From Pantoea alfalfae (lineage in GTDB: Bacteria > Pseudomonadota > Gammaproteobacteria > Enterobacterales > Enterobacteriaceae): a stretch of DNA of 64,000 bases. The stretch covers positions 2,108,001 through 2,172,000 of the forward strand of contig NZ_CP082292.1 in NCBI RefSeq assembly GCF_019880205.1, read 5' to 3'. Shown here in pieces: positions 58,433 through 64,000 of this stretch. Position 1 is the first letter of the stretch, and each line of letters opens with the position of its first letter. Below the pieces are notes generated by a model that saw only the letters and a program-made list of their open reading frames with translations, was not told where the DNA came from and did not search any database. The position numbers and the translations under genes were made by a program.

Positions 58433-59416
58433 TTACATCAGTCCTTTTTTCGCCAGTTCAGTTTTGAAGTTGTCACGGGTGATCAGCACCACATCGGTAA
58501 CTTCGGTGAATTTCGGTGGCTCTTCACCTTTGCTGACCCAGTTGTAGAGCATCTGGCTGCTTTTATAGCCATGGATATCCGGGCTTGGCAGCAGCGAACC
58601 GTAGAAGCCAGTCGCCTTGTCTTTCGACAGTTCACTGATGGCATCGACGCCGTTGATGCCGATACCGATGACGTCAGCCGCTTTAAAGCCCTGGCCTTCG
58701 GTGGCACGCACGCCGCCCAGCACGGTGTTGTCGTTCATGCCGACAATCAGCCAGTGTTTAACTTCAGGATGCTGCACCAGCAGGGAGTTACCTGCGTCAA
58801 ACGCGCCTGGGATATCGTTAGATTTGGTTGGCACCTGGTAGATCTGCGCTGCCGGGAAACCTGCGGCTTTGATCGCGTCCATTGAGCCGCCGGTACGGCG
58901 ACGTGCGGTATCAAGTTCATTCGCGGTAATCGCCATCACGCCAGTGGTTTTTACATCCCAGCCGCGTTTCTGCATCTCTTTATAGAGTTCCTGACCCTGA
59001 CGCTCACCAATTTTGGTGGCCGCCATCATCACCAGTGGCACGGTGTCCATGGGTTTACCTTTCGCGGTGACGAACTGGTCATCCACAGCGATGACTTTCA
59101 GACCATAGCCCCGCGCTTTTGCCATGATGGCAGAGCCAAGTTTCGGATCGGGGGTACAGATAACAAAACCTTTCGCGCCATTGGCCGCCAGGCTGTCGAT
59201 GGCATTCAGGGTTTTTTCACCATCCGGCACGGCAATTTTGATGACATCAAAGCCAAGATCTTTGCCCGCTTTGTCGGCGAATTTCCATTCAGTCTGGAAC
59301 CAGGGTTCCTCTGGTTGTTTGACTAAAAAACCCAGCTTCATGGTCTCGGCGATAGCGGATTGTGACATAACCGCTGCCAGGCCGATGGCCGCGAATGCTT
59401 TAGTGAATTTATGCAT
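58433..59416 (-). CDS. araF: AraF, periplasmic L-arabinose-binding protein
   Basis: AraF is a 327-residue periplasmic protein that captures arabinose for AraGH. The signal peptide (HKFTKAFAAIGLAAVMSQSA, cut after IA) is followed by ETMKLGFLVKQPEEPWFQTE, as in E. coli AraF, and later VIGIGINGVDAISELSK. GGAGAGCATC precedes the ATG. It is the first gene of araFGH-araC, read leftward from the region shared with araBA. Confidence 0.95.
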   Translation of the reverse strand: MHKFTKAFAAIGLAAVMSQSAIAETMKLGFLVKQPEEPWFQTEWKFADKAGKDLGFDVIKIAVPDGEKTLNAIDSLAANGAKGFVICTPDPKLGSAIMAKARGYGLKVIAVDDQFVTAKGKPMDTVPLVMMAATKIGERQGQELYKEMQKRGWDVKTTGVMAITANELDTARRRTGGSMDAIKAAGFPAAQIYQVPTKSNDIPGAFDAGNSLLVQHPEVKHWLIVGMNDNTVLGGVRATEGQGFKAADVIGIGINGVDAISELSKDKATGFYGSLLPSPDIHGYKSSQMLYNWVSKGEEPPKFTEVTDVVLITRDNFKTELAKKGLM

Positions 59417-59781
59417 GATGCTCTCCGGTACCAGGTTATTTTTCGCTGCTAATAACGAATTGGTGTAAACGCTACCAGTTAATTTTCTTATGTGGGTACA
59501 GCCATAAATCAGTGCGTTAGGCTGGCATGTGCCGACAGACTGTCCAGACGCTGGGCTAGTTTTAGCGGTATTAGCGAAGAAAAATGTAGAGCGGTATCAC
59601 ACATTAAAATCACGACAAAATGATCCATATATTCAGCAAATTTAACCGGACCTTAACTTTTGCAATGGATCACAAAATCACTGCCGATGACAGAAAAGTG
59701 CATATTGTCAGCCAGCGATGACTAACTGATTTGGCGCGCCGAACCCAGGATACAGGAGTTAACTAACTACAGGAGATTCCG
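59417..59781. promoter_or_regulatory. Divergent araF/araB control region
   Basis: This 365-bp gap must hold both ara promoters. TGATCCAT (59621-59628) recurs inverted as ATGGATCA (59665-59672), 44 bp apart. The TCCATA part of the first copy matches the conserved end of AraC half-sites, so these are candidate AraC operators. Imperfect CRP-like stretches are TTTGC-N6-TCACA (ending at 59674) and GTATCACACATT near 59594-59605. None is certain. Confidence 0.55.
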
Positions 59782-61467
59782 ATGCGTGCTGGAGCCATCA
59801 CCCTTGGGCTGGACTTTGGTAGTGATTCGGTGCGTGCGCTGGCCGTAGATTGTCATAGCGGCAAAGAGCTGCAGAGTGCGGTGTGCAGCTACCCGCGCTG
59901 GCAGCAGGGCTTATACAGCGATCCGCACACTAACCGTTTTCGTCACCATCCACAGGATTACATCGACGCGATGGAGCAGGCGCTGCTCGGCGTGCTGAAT
60001 GCACTGAGCGACGATCAACGCGCCGCCGTAGCCGGCATTGGCGTTGACAGCACCGGGTCAACCCCGGCGCCAATTGACCGCGACGGCAACGTGCTGGCGC
60101 TGCGCCCCGAGTTCGCGGAGAACCCCAACGCGATGTTTGTGTTGTGGAAAGATCACACGGCGATAGAAGAAGCAGAAGAGATTAATCAGCTGTGTCACAG
60201 CGGCCGCTTCGAGGATTACAGCCGCTATATCGGTGGCATTTACTCCTCGGAGTGGTTCTGGGCGAAGATTCTGCACGTGTCGCGTGAAGATGCGGCCGTA
60301 CGTGAGGCCGCGGTCTCCTGGGTCGAACTGTGCGACTGGGTACCCGCCCTGTTAAGCGGCACGACCGCGCCAGATAAGCTGCGCCGTGGCCGCTGTGCGG
60401 CCGGGCATAAAGCGCTGTGGCACGGCGACTGGAACGGCCTGCCCGATGTCGATTTCCTTAATGCGCTCGACCCGCTGTTAACCCAGCAGCTCGACTCCCC
60501 GTTATTCAAGGATACCTGGACCGCGGATCTGCCGGTCGGCACGCTCAGTCCGGAATGGTCACAGCGTCTGGGCCTGATGCAGACCGTCACGCTCTCCGGT
60601 GGCGCGTTTGACTGCCATATGGGCGCAGTCGGTGGCGGAGCTAAACCCTATACCCTGGTGAAAGTGATCGGCACATCCACCTGCGACATTCTGATTGCTG
60701 ACGCAGATAAAGTCGGCGATCGCGCTATTAAAGGCATCTGTGGTCAGGTCGATGGCAGCGTCGTGCCAGGCGCTATCGGACTGGAGGCGGGTCAGTCTGC
60801 TTTTGGTGATATCTACGCCTGGTTCAGCCGTTTACTGGGCTGGCCGTTACAGCTGGCGGCGCAGCAGCATCCTGAGCTGAAGCCTCAGCTGGCTGAGATG
60901 CAAAAGAATCTGATTAAGGATCTGACCGAGGCCTGGGCTGCCAATCCGCAGCTCGACCATCTGCCGGTGGTACTGGACTGGTTTAACGGTCGCCGCACGC
61001 CAAATGCCAATCAGCGGCTGAAAGGGGTGATTACCGACCTGAATCTGGGCACCGATGCCACCGCGCTGTTTGGTGGTCTGGTCGCGGCAACCGCGTTTGG
61101 CGCACGTGCCATTATGGAGTGCTTCGAGCAGCAGCAGATTCCGGTCGAGAGCATTCTGACACTCGGTGGCATCGCGCGGAAATCCCCGGCGATTATGCAG
61201 GCCTGCTGCGATGTGATGAACCGCCCACTGGATATCGTCGCCTCTGACGAGTGCTGTGCGCTGGGTGCGGCCATTTTCGCCGCCGTCGCCGCTGGTGTTC
61301 ACGCCAGCGTACCGGATGCACAGCAGATCATGGCCAGCCCGATTGCCGTGACGCTGCAGCCCGATCCGGCGCGCGTCGCCCGCTATCAACAACTTTATCA
61401 ACGCTATCAACAATGGTGCGTGACGGCAGAACCACAATACGCCGCCCGCCCCGCTTCCGCTAAGTGA
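59782..61467 (+). CDS. araB: AraB, ribulokinase
   Basis: AraB phosphorylates L-ribulose to L-ribulose-5-phosphate. This 561-residue FGGY-family kinase opens with [20 protein letters not shown] (the phosphate-1 loop) and has [20 protein letters not shown] and [11 protein letters not shown]. The C-terminal ATP-binding part reads [20 protein letters not shown] then [14 protein letters not shown]. It has a strong AGGAG site and araA follows after 12 bp. It is divergent from araF. Confidence 0.95.
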   Translation: MRAGAITLGLDFGSDSVRALAVDCHSGKELQSAVCSYPRWQQGLYSDPHTNRFRHHPQDYIDAMEQALLGVLNALSDDQRAAVAGIGVDSTGSTPAPIDRDGNVLALRPEFAENPNAMFVLWKDHTAIEEAEEINQLCHSGRFEDYSRYIGGIYSSEWFWAKILHVSREDAAVREAAVSWVELCDWVPALLSGTTAPDKLRRGRCAAGHKALWHGDWNGLPDVDFLNALDPLLTQQLDSPLFKDTWTADLPVGTLSPEWSQRLGLMQTVTLSGGAFDCHMGAVGGGAKPYTLVKVIGTSTCDILIADADKVGDRAIKGICGQVDGSVVPGAIGLEAGQSAFGDIYAWFSRLLGWPLQLAAQQHPELKPQLAEMQKNLIKDLTEAWAANPQLDHLPVVLDWFNGRRTPNANQRLKGVITDLNLGTDATALFGGLVAATAFGARAIMECFEQQQIPVESILTLGGIARKSPAIMQACCDVMNRPLDIVASDECCALGAAIFAAVAAGVHASVPDAQQIMASPIAVTLQPDPARVARYQQLYQRYQQWCVTAEPQYAARPASAK

Positions 61468-61479
61468 AGGAGTGGTTTT

Positions 61480-62979
61480 ATGGAACAGTCAAATAACTAC
61501 AGCGTGTGGTTTGTCATCGGCACGCAGCACCTCTACGGGCCGGAGACATTACGCCAGGTTGAAGAGAATGCACGTCAGGTCGTCGAGGGGTTGAATCAGG
61601 CCGGTTTACCCGTGCGTCTGGAGCTGAAACCGCTGGTGAAGTCACCGGATGAAGCCCTGGCCCTGTGCCGCGACGCCAACTATGACAAGCAGTGCGTCGG
61701 GATCATTACCTGGCTGCACACCTTTTCTCCGGCCAAGATGTGGATTGGCGGCCTGAGCGTGCTTAACAAGCCGCTGCTGCAATTTCATACTCAGTTCAAT
61801 GCAGAGATCCCATGGGACAGCATGGACATGGACTTTATGAACCTGAACCAGACCGCCCACGGCGGCCGTGAGTTTGGGTTCATTGGCGCACGTATGGGCC
61901 TGCAGCACAGTGTGGTGACCGGTCACTGGAAAGACAGTGCCAGCCAGCAGCGTCTTGGCAACTGGATGCGAGCGGCTCTGGCTAAACAGGCCAGCCAGCA
62001 GCTGAAAGTCGCCCGTTTTGGCGACAACATGCGTGAAGTGGCCGTGACCGAAGGCGATAAAGTCGCTGCACAGATTCAGTTCGGCTATTCCGTGAATGGC
62101 TGGGGCGTCGGCGATCTGGTTGAGGTGATCAATGGCGTCAGCGATGGCGACGTGAATGCACTGATGGACGAGTACGAAAGCCTTTATCGCTTTACTGATG
62201 TCGCTGCGTCTGGCGGCGAAAAACGTCAGAACGTGCTGGATGCCGCGCGCATAGAACTCGGTCTGAAGCGTTTCCTGGAAGCGGAAGGCTGCCACGCCTT
62301 CACCACTAACTTCCAGACGCTGCACGGCATGACGCAGTTGCCCGGTCTGGCGGTTCAGCGTCTGATGGGTCAGGGCTATGGTTTCGCAGGCGAAGGTGAC
62401 TGGAAAACTGCTGCGCTGCTGCGCATTTTCAAAGTGCTGGCAGGCGATCGCAAAGGTGGCACCTCATTTATGGAGGATTACACCTATCACTTCTCACCGG
62501 GCAACGATCTGGTGCTTGGCTCGCACATGCTGGAAGTCTGCCCGTCGATTGCCATTGAAGAGAAGCCTTTAATCGATGTGCAGTTCCTGGGTATTGGTGA
62601 CAAAGCCGATCCGGCACGCATGATTTTCTCCACGCCAGCCGGTCGTGCGGTTAACGCCAGCGTGATTGATATGGGCGATCGTTTCCGTCTGCTGGTTAAC
62701 GTGGTGGATGCTATCGAACAGCCGAAACCGCTGCCGAAGTTGCCGGTTGCCCGCGCACTGTGGAAAGCGCAGCCATCACTGGCGACCGCTTCCGAAGCGT
62801 GGATTCTGGGCGGCGGCGCGCACCATACGGTGTTCAGTCAGGCGCTGACGCTTGAGGATATGTATCTGTACGGTGAGATGAACGATATCGAAGTGCTGGT
62901 GATTGATGAGCACACCACCTTGCCAGCATTTAAAGATGCGCTGCGCTGGAACGAAGCGTATTACCGGTTGAAACGTTAA
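61480..62979 (+). CDS. araA: AraA, L-arabinose isomerase
   Basis: AraA converts L-arabinose to L-ribulose, the first step of catabolism. The 499-residue manganese enzyme shows [20 protein letters not shown] at the start, then [30 protein letters not shown], and the metal-site stretches [14 protein letters not shown] and [13 protein letters not shown]. It has an AAGGAG site and follows araB in one operon. No araD lies downstream; instead a terminator and repeat elements follow. Confidence 0.95.
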   Translation: MEQSNNYSVWFVIGTQHLYGPETLRQVEENARQVVEGLNQAGLPVRLELKPLVKSPDEALALCRDANYDKQCVGIITWLHTFSPAKMWIGGLSVLNKPLLQFHTQFNAEIPWDSMDMDFMNLNQTAHGGREFGFIGARMGLQHSVVTGHWKDSASQQRLGNWMRAALAKQASQQLKVARFGDNMREVAVTEGDKVAAQIQFGYSVNGWGVGDLVEVINGVSDGDVNALMDEYESLYRFTDVAASGGEKRQNVLDAARIELGLKRFLEAEGCHAFTTNFQTLHGMTQLPGLAVQRLMGQGYGFAGEGDWKTAALLRIFKVLAGDRKGGTSFMEDYTYHFSPGNDLVLGSHMLEVCPSIAIEEKPLIDVQFLGIGDKADPARMIFSTPAGRAVNASVIDMGDRFRLLVNVVDAIEQPKPLPKLPVARALWKAQPSLATASEAWILGGGAHHTVFSQALTLEDMYLYGEMNDIEVLVIDEHTTLPAFKDALRWNEAYYRLKR

Positions 62980-63035
62980 TAGGTGATTGGTGCTGCCTTT
63001 CTTTGATTGGTAGCGTGCCTAAGTGATTAAAAAAG

Positions 63036-63067
63036 ACCGACGCAGGAATTAATTCCGCGTCGGTTTT
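63036..63067 (+). terminator. Intrinsic terminator of araBA
   Basis: ACCGACGC and GCGTCGGT enclose GGAATTAATTCC, itself a palindrome, giving one long stem followed by TTTT. It lies 57 bp after the araA stop, and the A run on the left makes it possibly bidirectional. Confidence 0.88.
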
Positions 63068-63090
63068 GATAAAAACTGTGCTATTCAGTC

Positions 63091-63190
63091 GGGAATGGCG
63101 GGCGTTACGTAAAGTCGCCGTAAATACATCCCTGTAGGCTCGGCCGCCGCATCCATGCGGCGGACGCTTTACTCCACTGCCCGCCATCCC
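63091..63190. repeat. 100-bp palindromic intergenic element 1
   Basis: The ends GGGAATGGCGGGC... and ...GCCCGCCATCCC are imperfect inverted repeats of about 30 bp, which also share GTAAAG/CTTTAC. Inside is the perfect stem CCGCCGCATCCATGCGGCGG (63144-63163). It has no open frame or transposase and resembles small mosaic palindromic repeats that populate enterobacterial intergenic DNA. Confidence 0.75.
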
Positions 63191-63347
63191 CTCCTTTTTG
63201 TTGAGTCTGAGCGAATATTTCAAAGCTCAGAGCATCAAGCGTATTAGCAATAACTTCATGCGTCAGATGTTTCACTCAACCGCCTACGATTCCTTCCTTT
63301 TTGATAGCTCAGTGCAAGTTGTTAAAAGCCATGATCAAACCCAACCG

Positions 63348-63447
63348 GGAAGGAATGGTATGCCTGAAGAGCAAAGCGTCCGCGCCAGGGATGGCGCGGC
63401 CGATCCGCATGGATGCGGGAATTCTTTGCGATCAGGCATACCTTTCC
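63348..63447. repeat. 100-bp palindromic intergenic element 2
   Basis: The arms share GGTATGCCTGA / TCAGGCATACC and flanking GCAAAG/CTTTGC, giving an imperfect outer inverted repeat. Inside are two perfect hairpins, CCGCGCC-AGGGAT-GGCGCGG and CCGCAT-GG-ATGCGG. Size and design match element 1, which lies about 160 bp to the left, although the outer arms differ in sequence. Confidence 0.75.
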
Positions 63448-63597
63448 TGACCTTGCACACAAATCCCATAGCGATTGTATTTCCGGACATACAAAAGAGC
63501 GCTTTAGTCTTTGCTATAACGCTACTCTTTCACCATCTTGCACTTTCCCCCACCAGCCTGTATCGCTACATACCTGATAAAACAAGGTTAAAGCGCC

Positions 63598-64000
63598 ATG
63601 CAAATTACCGATCTGAACCTACATCCCGACTACGCCCCACAAACCGCAAAACTGTTGCACACTGAATGGTCACATCTTCCTGCATGGTCGGATCATCACA
63701 CTATCCTTACGCGTTTAACAAAACGGAATCAGACCGGCTCGGCGGAATTTACCCTCGTCGCCACATCGGACGGTGAAACGGTTATCGCGACCTGTAGCGT
63801 CATCCGTTTTGAACTGGACGATATCGCGGCAAGGGAGTACTGGATTGGTGAAGTGGTGACGGACAAGAAATACCGGGGCCGGGGCGTGGCGAAAGCCTTG
63901 ATCCAGCAGGCGATTGTCCGGGCAAAACAACAGCAGATTGGCGAGCTCTGGCTCTATACACCCGATCAACAGGCATACTATCAGCGTTCAGGATGGCAGG
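63598..64000 (+). CDS. GNAT-family N-acetyltransferase (5' part)
   Basis: The open frame starts at the ATG of 63598 and runs off the window end, giving 134 residues. The acetyl-CoA-binding motif is VVTDKKYRGRGVAKALIQQA (residues about 90-109), with a preceding strand EYWIGE and a following helix and strand WLYTPDQQAYYQRSGW, the classic motif A-B layout of the GNAT superfamily. There is an AAGG stretch about 10 bp upstream of the start. The acceptor substrate is unknown. It stands after the ara locus and the palindromic elements. Confidence 0.85.
   Translation, partial: MQITDLNLHPDYAPQTAKLLHTEWSHLPAWSDHHTILTRLTKRNQTGSAEFTLVATSDGETVIATCSVIRFELDDIAAREYWIGEVVTDKKYRGRGVAKALIQQAIVRAKQQQIGELWLYTPDQQAYYQRSGWQ

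Noticed and set aside
63198-63665. 155-codon plus-strand frame downstream of araA
   Set aside because: It runs straight through a palindromic element and into the GNAT gene in another frame; no domain or ribosome site.

Overview
This 64 kb window is chromosomal DNA of an Enterobacterales bacterium. Most proteins read as close relatives of Escherichia, Klebsiella and Erwinia families, and codon and base use look even throughout. A complete pqqABCDEF operon, a kdgF gene under a KdgR-type operator, srfABC, a rarA/oqxAB locus and a duplicate leuA together suggest Erwiniaceae, most likely Pantoea or a close relative. That placement is inference from gene content; no search was run. A tus gene with a Ter site at about 46.7 kb puts the window in the replication terminus region.

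Layout. 0-2.3 kb: tail of a peptide-type ABC ATPase, then an RpiB/LacA-like isomerase divergent from kdgF, with KdgR-like and CRP-like operators between them, then a small unknown protein. 2.6-8.0 kb: a P-loop ATPase, a DapA/NanA-like aldolase, an ABM monooxygenase-like protein, an ACT protein, and a carboxylate locus (TcuC/CitA-like MFS symporter, ModA-like periplasmic protein resembling aconitate isomerase, LysR regulator). 8.1-13.5 kb: an eight-gene leftward operon for a PTS-imported sugar (Pfk-like kinase, IIB, IIC, class II aldolase, 89-residue unknown, IIA, P-loop ATPase, DCC protein) with a CRP-like site upstream. 14-15.6 kb: mammalian-type serine dehydratase and a YceI protein.

15.7-28.2 kb is a PQQ region. 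It holds pqqF-E-D-C-B-A (leftward, with the 23-codon pqqA at 21118-21189 and a terminator between pqqA and pqqB), an M19 dipeptidase, an 8 x 9 bp tandem repeat, a second leuA overlapping an AraC regulator tail to tail, a 3-hydroxyisobutyrate-dehydrogenase-like enzyme, and the PQQ receptor gene pqqU (yncD). 28.2-31.2 kb: isochorismatase/MarR pair and the divergent ydcN (sutR)/ydcO pair with inverted operators. 31.3-38.8 kb: srfABC followed by a convergent barnase-barstar pair. 38.8-45.2 kb: rarA, oqxAB and oqxR, with a hicAB toxin-antitoxin pair lying between oqxB and oqxR.

45.4-54.7 kb follows the E. coli 36-minute order: an MFS gene, Ter-tus, fumC, manA, ydgA, add, ydgJ. 54.8-63 kb is an L-arabinose locus: araFGH-araC leftward and araBA rightward from one divergent control region, with no araD in view. 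The last kilobase holds two roughly 100-bp palindromic elements and the start of a GNAT acetyltransferase. Intergenic terminators and hairpins are listed individually.
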